From Paenibacillus durus (GTDB lineage: Bacteria > Bacillota > Bacilli > Paenibacillales > Paenibacillaceae), in assembly GCF_000756615.1 (NCBI RefSeq), contig NZ_CP009288.1, forward strand, positions 62,001 through 126,000: DNA of 64,000 nt. The letters are read 5' to 3'. The notes under the pieces were generated by a model. The model was not told the origin of the DNA, did not search any database, and saw only the letters and a program-made list of their open reading frames with translations. A program made the position numbers and the translations under genes. Positions 16,956 through 29,501 of this stretch are shown piece after piece. Numbering within the stretch: position 1 is the first letter of the stretch; each line of letters opens with the position of its first letter.

Positions 16956-16984
16956 TTGCAATATATAAATAGATATGATATATT
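16956..16984 (+). promoter_or_regulatory. rRNA operon promoter P1
   Basis: TTGCAA (16956-16961), 17-base spacer, TATATT (16979-16984). The spacer end and -10 share GATATGATATATT with P2, suggesting duplicated promoters. Confidence 0.75.
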
Positions 16985-17040
16985 CTAATTCCGGCCAAGA
17001 AATACGAGTTCTGGTTTGAAAGAAATTTAAAAAAAAGAGC

Positions 17041-17069
17041 TTGCATTAAACGGTCGGATATGATATATT
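17041..17069 (+). promoter_or_regulatory. rRNA operon promoter P2
   Basis: TTGCAT (17041-17046), 17-base spacer, TATATT (17064-17069), 85 bases downstream of P1 and about 160 bases before the 16S 5' end. The leader contains TTGAAAACTGAACAACGAG (from 17120), which pairs with the spacer sequence near 18842-18867 to form the 16S processing stem. Confidence 0.8.
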
Positions 17070-17229
17070 ATAAAAGTTGCTGATGATGAGAAGTTGAGCG
17101 ACGGCAAAGAAGTTTGATCTTTGAAAACTGAACAACGAGTGAGTGGGAATTCGCTTCAAGCGAGTTCCAAAATTGAGAATGCAAATTCTCGTCAGATGTT
17201 TCAAATTGAGCTAATCGCTCTTTCAATAC

Positions 17230-22023
<4,794 letters not shown>

Positions 22024-22145
22024 ATTCACCCCACAAAGTGAAGATGAGGCTGACGAAGCTGAATCCGAGTACTTTGCGGGGACCCCGGAATGGGGAAGAC
22101 GCAATGTTTCGTTTCGATCCAGTTTTCAGGCGATCAAGCCTGCCG

Positions 22146-22262
22146 TTTGGTGGCGATGGCGGAGGGGTTCCACGCGTACCCATCCCGAACACGACCGTTA
22201 AGCCCTCCAGCGCCGATGGTACTTGGACCGAAGGGTCCTGGGAGAGTAGGACGCTGCCAAGC
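22146..22262 (+). rRNA. rrf: 5S ribosomal RNA
   Basis: About 117 bases from TTTGGTGGCGATGGCGGAGG to GGACGCTGCCAAGC, with the conserved CCCATCCCGAACACGACCGT and GCGCCGATGGTA segments. The acceptor helix TTGGTGGCG/CGCTGCCAA closes the molecule. Confidence 0.95.
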
Positions 22263-22265
22263 ACA

Positions 22266-22300
22266 TGAACCACTGCTGAAACTCAGCAGTGGTTTTTTTG
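22266..22300 (+). terminator. rRNA operon terminator
   Basis: ACCACTGCTGA, loop AAC, TCAGCAGTGGT, then seven T residues, directly after 5S. Confidence 0.95.
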
Positions 22301-22440
22301 TATATTGTATACGCTCTGTGTAAACCCTAAATTCCTATCCTATAAAAGATGAATTTGTGCGCTGTTGATGGACAAATGTCTAGGGATTTATTTGTGACGA
22401 AACCCTTTTTTTCAGGAGAATTCTTGCTCATGTTATGTTC

Positions 22441-22469
22441 TTGACAGTATATAAACCCTTTGCTAAGAT
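22441..22469 (+). promoter_or_regulatory. guaB promoter
   Basis: TTGACA (22441-22446), 17-base spacer, TAAGAT (22464-22469). Transcription would start near 22476, leaving a ~160-base leader before guaB. Confidence 0.8.
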
Positions 22470-22533
22470 GGCAATAATATATTTTTGGGCATGCTGCTCC
22501 TACCTACTTTGAAGATAAGAACCGTTATACTGC

Positions 22534-22590
22534 CATCTCAGAACATCTGTCTTCCATGGATGGACTGAGATGAAGGTTGTTCTTTTTTAT
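22534..22590 (+). promoter_or_regulatory. Possible attenuator in the guaB leader
   Basis: Two hairpins that cannot coexist: CATCTCAG (22534-22541) with CTGAGATG (22565-22572), and AGAACA (22540-22545) with TGTTCT (22578-22583), the latter reinforced by CTTC/GAAG inside and followed by TTTTTT (22583-22588). The first would act as antiterminator and the second as terminator. No purine riboswitch core was found upstream, so the signal is unknown. Confidence 0.45.
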
Positions 22591-22638
22591 AAAGTTTGCG
22601 GGCCGTAAGAACAAAGAATACAAGGAGGAATGACTCAG

Positions 22639-24096
22639 GTGTGGGAAGATAAGTTTGGTAAAGAGGGACTGACTTTTGATGATGTGCTGCTGGTGCCGCG
22701 CAAATCGGAAGTGCTGCCCAAGGAAGTTGACCTGTCCACAGTGTTAAGCAAGAATGTAAAGCTGAATATTCCGCTCATCAGCGCCGGTATGGATACGGTC
22801 ACTGAGGCAGCTATGGCGATTGCCATGGCGCGCGAAGGCGGTATTGGTATTATTCATAAAAATATGTCGGTTGAGCAGCAAGCGGAAGAGGTTGACCGCG
22901 TTAAGCGTTCTGAGAGCGGCGTTATTACGAATCCTTTTTCACTTACCGCGACTCACATGGTTTCCGATGCTGAACGTTTAATGGGCAAATACCGTATTTC
23001 CGGCGTTCCGATTGTGGATGATAACAACAAACTGGTAGGAATTATTACGAATCGGGATTTGCGGTTTATCCATGATTTTAATATACCGATCAGCGAAGTC
23101 ATGACTAAGGAAAATCTGGTCACTGCTCCTGTCGGCACAACGCTTACGGAGGCAGCGGTTGTACTGCAGCGCCATAAGATTGAGAAGCTTCCGCTTGTTG
23201 ATGATAACTACATTTTAAAGGGTCTCATTACTATTAAAGATATCGAAAAGGCGATTCAGTTCCCTAACGGTGCGAAGGACGCTCAAGGCCGTCTGCTGGT
23301 TGGTGCAGCCATCGGTATTTCTAAAGATACCTTTGAACGGGCTGAAGCGTTGGTTAACGCCGGAGTCGATCTGATTGTCGTCGATTCGGCTCACGGCCAT
23401 CACATCAATATCATTGAAGCTGTGCGCAAACTGCGCGGGCTGTATCCGGATTTGACGATCGTGGCGGGGAATGTAGCGACTGGCGAGGCTACGCGCGATC
23501 TTATCGAAGCGGGGGCTTCCGTGGTCAAAGTTGGCATCGGACCTGGCTCGATCTGTACAACACGGGTCATAGCGGGCATCGGAGTTCCACAGGTTACGGC
23601 CATTTACGACTGTGCAGCTGTTGCGCGTGAATACGGAGTGCCGATTATCGCCGATGGCGGTATCAAATACTCCGGTGAGATTACAAAAGCTATCGCAGCC
23701 GGCGCACATGCCGTTATGCTGGGAAGCCTCTTTGCAGGTACGGAGGAGAGCCCTGGGGAGTCCGAGATTTATCAGGGCCGTAAGTTCAAAGTATACCGCG
23801 GCATGGGCAGCATGAGCGCCATGAAGCAAGGCAGTAAAGATCGCTACTTCCAGGACGACGACAAAAAGCTCGTACCGGAAGGTATCGAAGGCCGTGTCGC
23901 TTTCAAGGGTCCGATGTCTGATACGGTGCATCAGTTGATCGGAGGTTTGCGTTCCGGTATGGGTTACTGCGGAACAGGAACGCTCTCCGAACTGCGCGAT
24001 GACACATCCTTTATCCGGATTACCGGAGCAGGACTTCGTGAAAGCCATCCTCATGATGTGCAGATTACGAAGGAAGCCCCTAACTATTCGGTATAA
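22639..24096 (+). CDS. guaB: Inosine-5'-monophosphate dehydrogenase GuaB
   Basis: Oxidises IMP to XMP with NAD, the committed step to GMP. Barrel with two CBS domains inserted: LTFDDVLLVPRKSEVLP at the N terminus, CBS units near residues 95-145 (RISGVPIVDDNNKLVGIITNRD) and 155-205, and the catalytic loop VGIGPGSICTTRVIAG with Cys near 305, then GGIKYSGEITKAIAAGA. ATG 22630 is only one base from AAGGAGG (22622-22628); GTG 22639 has a 10-base spacing and yields the usual N terminus (M-W-E-D-K-F), so 485 residues. Next to dacA and pdxST as in B. subtilis. Confidence 0.95.
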   Translation: MWEDKFGKEGLTFDDVLLVPRKSEVLPKEVDLSTVLSKNVKLNIPLISAGMDTVTEAAMAIAMAREGGIGIIHKNMSVEQQAEEVDRVKRSESGVITNPFSLTATHMVSDAERLMGKYRISGVPIVDDNNKLVGIITNRDLRFIHDFNIPISEVMTKENLVTAPVGTTLTEAAVVLQRHKIEKLPLVDDNYILKGLITIKDIEKAIQFPNGAKDAQGRLLVGAAIGISKDTFERAEALVNAGVDLIVVDSAHGHHINIIEAVRKLRGLYPDLTIVAGNVATGEATRDLIEAGASVVKVGIGPGSICTTRVIAGIGVPQVTAIYDCAAVAREYGVPIIADGGIKYSGEITKAIAAGAHAVMLGSLFAGTEESPGESEIYQGRKFKVYRGMGSMSAMKQGSKDRYFQDDDKKLVPEGIEGRVAFKGPMSDTVHQLIGGLRSGMGYCGTGTLSELRDDTSFIRITGAGLRESHPHDVQITKEAPNYSV

Positions 24097-24116
24097 GCGG
24101 CATATAATTTAAAATA

Positions 24117-24157
24117 TGGACGGACAGGATGAATTTCGCCTGGTCCGTCTTTTTTTG
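24117..24157 (+). terminator. Terminator after guaB
   Basis: GACGGACAGG ... CCTGGTCCGTC hairpin followed by seven T residues. Confidence 0.85.
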
Positions 24158-24223
24158 GAGGTACCCCTGTGTTAGAATAGAACAAGCAAATGAGATGATG
24201 TTTATAAGGAGAGTTTAAATCCA

Positions 24224-25615
24224 TTGAAGTTCAAGCGTAAATCCAGTGTGAAACAGATGGCAGTGAAGACAGTAACAGCGGGTTTGCTTTTAAATATGCT
24301 TGTGTTATCTCCAATTCCGGCGATGGCCGAAAGTGTGCAGACACCGGCTCCTGCAGGGGCGAGTACAGCCACGGCGACGCCTGCCACATCGGGAACGGCA
24401 GTAACCATTCCTTCTATCCAATCGCTCGGTTTGAATCTGAAATCGGCTGTATTGCTTGAGCCTACCACTGGGAAGGTGCTGTTGTCCCTGAATGCCGATC
24501 AGCCGCTTCCTCCGGCCAGTATGACGAAAATGATGACGGAATATCTGATCGCCGATGCGGTCAAGAATGGCAAGCTGTCCTGGGATCAGAAAGTGACCGT
24601 TGCCGAAAATGCCGCCGAGCAGATTGGCTCGCGCATTTTTTTGGCCGTGGGAGATCAACATACCATTGAAGAACTGTACATAGCCATGGCTGTTGGCTCA
24701 GCGAATGATGCCACGGTTGCCCTGGCTGAAACTCTCTCCGGGTCGGAACAGGAATTCGTTAAATTAATGAATGAGACGGCCCGGAAGATGGGGATGAAGA
24801 CCGCCTATTTTATCAACTCCACGGGACTTAGCCGAGATGACATGCCGGCCAAATACCGTCCGGATACGGATAAAGAAACGGTAATGTCGGCGATGGATGC
24901 AGCGATTCTCGCCCAGCATATCGTTACAGATCATCCGGATTTCTCGAAGTATACGACCATTCAATCCTATAAGTTCCGCGAACGTGATGCAGCGCCAATG
25001 ATAAACTACAACTGGATGCTCGAAGCGAATAAGAATATCGCCAACTTCAAAGCTTATGCTTATCCGGGCCTCGACGGGTTGAAGACGGGACATACCTCTA
25101 GTGCGGGCAACTGCTTTACGGGTACTGCCGTACGGGACGGCATGCGTCTGATCAGCGTGGTCATGGGTGCGAACTCCGAAGCCCACCGCTTTACGGAGAC
25201 GAGGAAGGTGCTTGATTTCGGATTTAACAATTTTGAAGTCAAGCAGGTGGTTTCAGCCAAGGCGACTGTTGCCGGCAATGAAACGGTTCCGGTTGAGAAG
25301 GGCAAGAAGAGTGAAGTGCCGGTGGTGACTGACGCAGGCGCTACGTTCGTCGTTCCCAAGGGAACAGCCTCTCCGCAGATTACGACAGCGGTACAGATCA
25401 ATGACCCGTCGACGTTGGTTGCGCCAATCGCCCAAGGTACGAAGGTGGGGAAAGTAACCTATACTTATAAAGTTAACGGCTTAAACCCCCAGCAAAAAAC
25501 GGTCAATCTGATTACATCCGAGGAAGCGGAGAAAGCCGGATGGTTCAAACTGCTCTTCAGGGCAATTGGAAACTTTTTTAGGGATATTTTTTCGGGAATT
25601 AAAAATTTATTCTAA
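24224..25615 (+). CDS. dacA: D-alanyl-D-alanine carboxypeptidase (PBP5 type) DacA
   Basis: Trims the terminal D-Ala from peptidoglycan stem peptides outside the membrane. Signal peptide at about 1-35 (hydrophobic GLLLNMLVLSPIPAMA). Penicillin-binding motifs: SMTK with the active serine at 99, SAN near 158, and KTG in LDGLKTGHTS near 286. The C-terminal PBP5_C beta domain is followed by an amphipathic helix (WFKLLFRAIGNFFRDIF) that anchors it to the membrane. 463 residues. TTG start, with AAGGAGAG about 10 bases upstream. Neighbour of guaB and pdxS as in B. subtilis. Confidence 0.94.
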   Translation: MKFKRKSSVKQMAVKTVTAGLLLNMLVLSPIPAMAESVQTPAPAGASTATATPATSGTAVTIPSIQSLGLNLKSAVLLEPTTGKVLLSLNADQPLPPASMTKMMTEYLIADAVKNGKLSWDQKVTVAENAAEQIGSRIFLAVGDQHTIEELYIAMAVGSANDATVALAETLSGSEQEFVKLMNETARKMGMKTAYFINSTGLSRDDMPAKYRPDTDKETVMSAMDAAILAQHIVTDHPDFSKYTTIQSYKFRERDAAPMINYNWMLEANKNIANFKAYAYPGLDGLKTGHTSSAGNCFTGTAVRDGMRLISVVMGANSEAHRFTETRKVLDFGFNNFEVKQVVSAKATVAGNETVPVEKGKKSEVPVVTDAGATFVVPKGTASPQITTAVQINDPSTLVAPIAQGTKVGKVTYTYKVNGLNPQQKTVNLITSEEAEKAGWFKLLFRAIGNFFRDIFSGIKNLF

Positions 25616-25651
25616 AATTAACGGATAAGCACTTAATTCCGAGTAAATGGC

Positions 25652-25680
25652 TTGTATATTTATCCGCCATGCGGTAAAAT
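25652..25680 (+). promoter_or_regulatory. Candidate promoter of pdxST
   Basis: TTGTAT (25652-25657), 17-base spacer, TAAAAT (25675-25680), 42 bases before the pdxS start. Confidence 0.6.
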
Positions 25681-25721
25681 AAAAAGTTAGATTAAGATAG
25701 ATTATCGGGAGGCTTGAAGAT

Positions 25722-26603
25722 ATGGAAACAGGAACATCTAGAGTTAAAAGAGGTATGGCCGAAATGCAAAAAGGCGGCGTCATCATGGACGTCATGAATG
25801 CGGAGCAGGCAAAAATTGCCGAAGCCGCAGGCGCTGTGGCTGTAATGGCACTGGAGCGTGTACCTTCTGATATTCGTGCGGCAGGCGGCGTAGCCCGTAT
25901 GGCCGATCCTACCATCGTGGAAGAGGTCATCAAGGTTGTAAGCATTCCCGTTATGGCAAAGGCCCGTATCGGCCACTATGTAGAAGCAAAGGTGCTGGAA
26001 TCCCTGGGTGTTGACTACTTGGACGAAAGTGAAGTGCTGACGCCGGCGGATGAAGTGTTCCATATTGACAAACGTGAATTCACCGTGCCTTTCGTTTGCG
26101 GAGCGAAGGATCTGGGAGAAGCGCTGCGCCGCATCAGCGAAGGCGCGTCCATGATCCGTACCAAGGGCGAGCCGGGAACCGGCAACATCGTAGAAGCGGT
26201 GCGCCATATGCGTTATATCAACAGCCAAATCCGCAAGGTTCAAAATTTGTCGAAGGACGAGCTGTATGCCGAAGCCAAAAATCTTGGCGTGTCTTATGAC
26301 CTGCTGCTTGAAGTTCATGAGCTCGGCAAGCTGCCTGTCGTTAACTTTGCTGCCGGCGGTGTGGCTACTCCGGCCGATGCCGCACTGATGATGCATCTGG
26401 GGGCAGACGGCGTATTCGTAGGCTCCGGTATTTTCAAATCGGACAACCCTGAGAAATTCGCCCGGGCTATTGTTGAGGCGACTACTCACTACACGGATTA
26501 TAAGCTGATCGCTGAAGTGTCCAAGAACCTTGGTACGCCGATGAAAGGCATTGATATTGCAACTCTGACCGCTGCCGAACGGATGTCCGAGCGCGGCTGG
26601 TAA
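25722..26603 (+). CDS. pdxS: Pyridoxal 5'-phosphate synthase subunit PdxS
   Basis: Forms PLP from ribose 5-phosphate, glyceraldehyde 3-phosphate and ammonia. One of the most conserved TIM barrels: GGVIMDVMNAEQAKIAEAAG at about 18-38, the Schiff-base lysine in PVMAKARIGH (residue 80), DYLDESEVLTPAD near 102, the second lysine region FVCGAKDLGEALRRI near 125, and ASMIRTKGEPGTGN near 143. 293 residues. It forms a dodecamer that docks 12 PdxT subunits; pdxT follows 19 bases later. Confidence 0.97.
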   Translation: METGTSRVKRGMAEMQKGGVIMDVMNAEQAKIAEAAGAVAVMALERVPSDIRAAGGVARMADPTIVEEVIKVVSIPVMAKARIGHYVEAKVLESLGVDYLDESEVLTPADEVFHIDKREFTVPFVCGAKDLGEALRRISEGASMIRTKGEPGTGNIVEAVRHMRYINSQIRKVQNLSKDELYAEAKNLGVSYDLLLEVHELGKLPVVNFAAGGVATPADAALMMHLGADGVFVGSGIFKSDNPEKFARAIVEATTHYTDYKLIAEVSKNLGTPMKGIDIATLTAAERMSERGW

Positions 26604-26622
26604 TAGAGAGAAGGGCTTTGGA

Positions 26623-27207
26623 ATGAAGATAGGTGTATTAGCGCTTCAGGGCGCTGTAACAGAACATATTGCGAGCATCGGCAAGACGGGAGCCGAAGGA
26701 ACGCCAATCAAGCGTGTTGAGGAGCTGGCCGAGGTGGATGGACTGATCATCCCTGGAGGCGAGAGCACGACCATCGGCAAGCTGATGCGTAAATACGGCT
26801 TTATTGATGCGATTCGCGAGTTTGCAGGCGAGGGCAAGCCGATCTTCGGCACCTGTGCCGGACTTATTGTACTGGCCAAAGAAATTACGGGCGGAGAGCC
26901 AGCGCATCTTGAGCTGATGAACATTACCGTGGCGCGGAATGCCTTTGGAAGACAGCGGGAGAGCTTTGAATGTGATCTGGATGTAAAAGGGATCGAGGAG
27001 CCGATTCGGGCGGTATTCATTCGGGCTCCGCTCATTGAGAAGGTGGGCCCGGGCGTTGAGGTGCTGTCAGTCTATAACGGAGAGATTGTTACCGCGCGCG
27101 AGGGCAACCTGCTCGTATCTTCTTTTCACCCGGAATTAACGGATGATTACCGGCTTCACCAGTACTTTGCGGATATGGTGCAGACCACCCGGACAGCCGA
27201 ACAATAG
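26623..27207 (+). CDS. pdxT: Pyridoxal 5'-phosphate synthase glutaminase subunit PdxT
   Basis: Produces ammonia for PdxS. KIGVLALQGAVTEH at the N terminus, oxyanion/Gln site GLIIPGGESTTIGKLM near 45, nucleophile FGTCAGLIVLA (Cys near 79), RQRESFECDL and the closing SSFHPELTDD with catalytic His and Glu near 170. 194 residues. Confidence 0.96.
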   Translation: MKIGVLALQGAVTEHIASIGKTGAEGTPIKRVEELAEVDGLIIPGGESTTIGKLMRKYGFIDAIREFAGEGKPIFGTCAGLIVLAKEITGGEPAHLELMNITVARNAFGRQRESFECDLDVKGIEEPIRAVFIRAPLIEKVGPGVEVLSVYNGEIVTAREGNLLVSSFHPELTDDYRLHQYFADMVQTTRTAEQ

Positions 27208-27228
27208 AACTGTATATATAACATCCTG

Positions 27229-27264
27229 ACTCTTTCAAAGCCTTCACCGGCTGCTTGAAAGAGT
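27229..27264 (+). promoter_or_regulatory. Long hairpin between pdxT and serS
   Basis: ACTCTTTCAA (27229-27238) pairs perfectly with TTGAAAGAGT (27255-27264), and AGCC/GGCT can extend the stem around a short loop. There is no T-run after it, so it may be an mRNA processing or stability element rather than a terminator. No T-box core is present ahead of serS. Confidence 0.45.
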
Positions 27265-27290
27265 TAAGGCTGTTTCAGGAGGGAAATGTC

Positions 27291-28580
27291 GTGTTAGATG
27301 TTAAAATATTGCGCACCGATTATGCTAAGGTGGAGCAGGCGCTCGACAAGCGGGGCAAATCGCAGGATTTGATCTCCGGATTTCCGGTGCTGGATCTTCG
27401 CCGCCGCGAATTGCTACAGGAAACCGAAAGCCTGAAGAACCGCCGGAATACTGTCTCGGGCGAGGTTGCCAAGCGGAAGAAGAGCGGAGAGCCGGCTGAC
27501 GAGCTAATCGCCGAAATGCGAAATGTATCCGATCGGATCAAAGAATTGGATGATGAAGTGCGCGAACTGGAAAATCAAATCTCCGAGCTGATGCTGAGCA
27601 TTCCGAACATTCCTCATGAATCGGTGCCGGTCGGCAAATCCGAAGAAGAGAATAAAGAGGTTCGCCGCTGGTCGCAGCCGCGTGAGTTCGGCTTTGCACC
27701 CAAGTCACATTGGGAGCTGGCGCAGAACCTGGATATCCTTGATTTTGAGGCTGCAGCGAAGGTAACGGGATCGCGTTTCGTTTTTTATAAAGGTCTTGGA
27801 GCCCGTCTGGAACGCGCGGTGATTAATTTTATGATGGACCTGCACAGCGGAGAGCATCATTACGAGGAAATGCTGCCGCCGTATATTGTCAATAAGGACA
27901 GCCTGTACGGCACGGGACAGCTTCCTAAATTCGAAGAAGACCTATTCAAGCTGCGCGACACGGAATATTATCTGATTCCAACGGCCGAGGTTCCAGTTAC
28001 GAACTATTATCGGGAAGAGATTCTGAATGCATCCGATTTGCCGAAATATTTTGTCGCTTATAGCTCCTGCTTCCGTTCGGAAGCCGGCTCGGCGGGACGG
28101 GATACCCGAGGGCTGATCCGCCAGCATCAATTCAATAAGGTAGAGCTGGTCAAGCTGACATCGCCGGAATCCTCGTACGAAGAGCTTGAGAAAATGACGG
28201 CTGACGCCGAAAGCGTACTGCAGCTGCTGGAACTGCCTTACCGTGTGCTTGCGCTCTGTACGGGCGATATGGGCTTTACGGCAGCGAAAACCTACGACCT
28301 GGAAGTATGGCTGCCGGAAAGCGGCATGTACCGGGAAATCTCGTCCTGCTCGAACACCGAGGACTTCCAAGCCCGGCGGGCCAATATCCGGTTCCGCAAG
28401 GAACCGAAAGCCAAGCCAGAATTCGTGCACACGCTCAATGGCTCGGCTTTGGCGGTAGGGCGCACGGTTGCCGCGATTCTGGAGAATTATCAGCAGGAGG
28501 ACGGCAGCGTCCTTATTCCGGAGCGTCTTCAGCCTTATATGGGCAATATTAAAATGATCCGGCCAAAAGCGAACCAATAA
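27291..28580 (+). CDS. serS: Seryl-tRNA synthetase
   Basis: Class II synthetase. N-terminal long coiled-coil arm (residues ~25-105) that grips the tRNA-Ser variable arm, then the catalytic core: motif 2 SSCFRSEAGSAGRDTRGLIRQHQFNKVE near 260 and motif 3 LNGSALAVGRTVAAILEN near 383. The frame is open from 27255, but AGGAGGG at 27277-27283 fits GTG 27291 and gives the normal N terminus (M-L-D-V-K-I-L-R). 429 residues. The cognate tRNA-Ser gene lies 65 bases downstream. Confidence 0.95.
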   Translation: MLDVKILRTDYAKVEQALDKRGKSQDLISGFPVLDLRRRELLQETESLKNRRNTVSGEVAKRKKSGEPADELIAEMRNVSDRIKELDDEVRELENQISELMLSIPNIPHESVPVGKSEEENKEVRRWSQPREFGFAPKSHWELAQNLDILDFEAAAKVTGSRFVFYKGLGARLERAVINFMMDLHSGEHHYEEMLPPYIVNKDSLYGTGQLPKFEEDLFKLRDTEYYLIPTAEVPVTNYYREEILNASDLPKYFVAYSSCFRSEAGSAGRDTRGLIRQHQFNKVELVKLTSPESSYEELEKMTADAESVLQLLELPYRVLALCTGDMGFTAAKTYDLEVWLPESGMYREISSCSNTEDFQARRANIRFRKEPKAKPEFVHTLNGSALAVGRTVAAILENYQQEDGSVLIPERLQPYMGNIKMIRPKANQ

Positions 28581-28645
28581 ATGGAGTTGCTTCCGTAGAG
28601 GTAAATATGGTACAATCTCTAATGCATGTGATATTTGCTGCATAT

Positions 28646-28734
28646 GGAGAGGTACCGAAGCGGTCATAACGGGGCGGTCTTGAAAACCGTTAGAGTGCAA
28701 GCTCACATGGGTTCGAATCCCATCCTCTCCGCCA
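28646..28734 (+). tRNA. trnS: tRNA-Ser (anticodon UGA)
   Basis: 89 bases with CCA encoded. Acceptor arm GGAGAGG/CCTCTCC, anticodon loop CTTGAAA with TGA at 28681-28683, long class II variable arm (GAGTGCAAGCTC), and T arm ATGGGTTCGAATCCCAT. Placed after serS as in Bacillus. Confidence 0.97.
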
Positions 28735-28763
28735 TTTCCTTTTATCCTTGAATAATTGAGTAT

Positions 28764-28797
28764 ATAAGCCGTTTCCTTCGGGGAGCGGCTTTTTTAT
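28764..28797 (+). terminator. Terminator after tRNA-Ser
   Basis: AAGCCGTTTCC, TTC loop, GGGGAGCGGCTT, then TTTTT. Confidence 0.85.
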
Positions 28798-28899
28798 ATG
28801 CAGCGGCAGCTTTGTTAAAGCAGACATGGATAGCAGGAAGCAGAGAATAAAAAGCCCTCTTTCTCCGCAATGTATTAGGGAAGGAGGAGGATCACATTT

Positions 28900-29241
28900 A
28901 TGGATCAACAACTACAACTGGACCAGCAGCAGCTCGTATCCGCTTGGCAGGAACGTCTTCCCTCTTTTATGGATGATGGAGACAGCTATACCGTACAGGC
29001 TGATGAAGGCGACAAGAAGAGCCTGCTTATTCACTTCAACGCCGCGGGACGCCAGAACTACACACTGGACTTCCGCTGCATGTATGTAGACAGCCGGGAG
29101 GTAGCGGTAGACCTGATTGACGTCGAGCGGGCCGGTCTGCATACCGATGAACGCACCGACGCCGTGCAGCAGCTGGCGCAGCGGTACACGCGGAAGATAC
29201 ACGAGTGCGCCCAAGCGCTGAAACCCTTGACCAATCACTAA
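28900..29241 (+). CDS. Small conserved-looking protein of unknown function
   Basis: 113 residues, acidic and soluble, no signal peptide or membrane segment. AAGGAGGAGG about 10 bases before ATG strongly supports translation. The middle is predicted alternating strand (SLLIHFNAAGRQNYTLDFRCMYVDSREVAVDLIDVE) and the end a helix with QQLAQRYTRKIHECAQAL. I do not recognise the family. It is followed 18 bases later by a small spore-protein-like gene with an equally strong ribosome site, so the two are likely cotranscribed. Confidence 0.7.
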   Translation: MDQQLQLDQQQLVSAWQERLPSFMDDGDSYTVQADEGDKKSLLIHFNAAGRQNYTLDFRCMYVDSREVAVDLIDVERAGLHTDERTDAVQQLAQRYTRKIHECAQALKPLTNH

Positions 29242-29259
29242 TCATAAGGAGGAAGTGAC

Positions 29260-29412
29260 ATGAGCAAGCCGAAGACGATCCAGGTTCCCGGAACACAGCC
29301 GTCTGGGGATAGAGAACAGCAGCGTTATGACCAAGAAGGTCCCGAGCCGCTTTCCGGCTCCAAAAAGGTAAAGCAAGCCAATCACGTCAGTCATAATAAT
29401 CCGCAAGGATAA
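29260..29412 (+). CDS. sspP: Small acid-soluble spore protein P-like (SspP family)
   Basis: 50-residue, very hydrophilic, basic protein. Its C-terminal half, PEPLSGSKKVKQANHVSH, matches what I remember of the SspP motif PEPL.GSKKVK..NH of Bacillus minor spore proteins, with a Gln/Asn/His-rich tail. AAGGAGG ends 7 bases before the ATG. Expected to be made in the forespore; no sigma-G promoter is seen directly upstream, consistent with cotranscription with the preceding gene. Too short for standard ORF cut-offs. Confidence 0.75.
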   Translation: MSKPKTIQVPGTQPSGDREQQRYDQEGPEPLSGSKKVKQANHVSHNNPQG

Positions 29413-29501
29413 CATTTTACTGAAAATGGTTTATCTGTGAAAGTAAATCGTTTATCATGGGGAAGGGGGAGTATTTCTTCAATTGGGAGAGGAGAGAAAA
29501 A

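Noticed and set aside
22300..22638. Purine riboswitch before guaB
   Set aside because: The conserved three-way junction core was not found; only the hairpin pair is supported.
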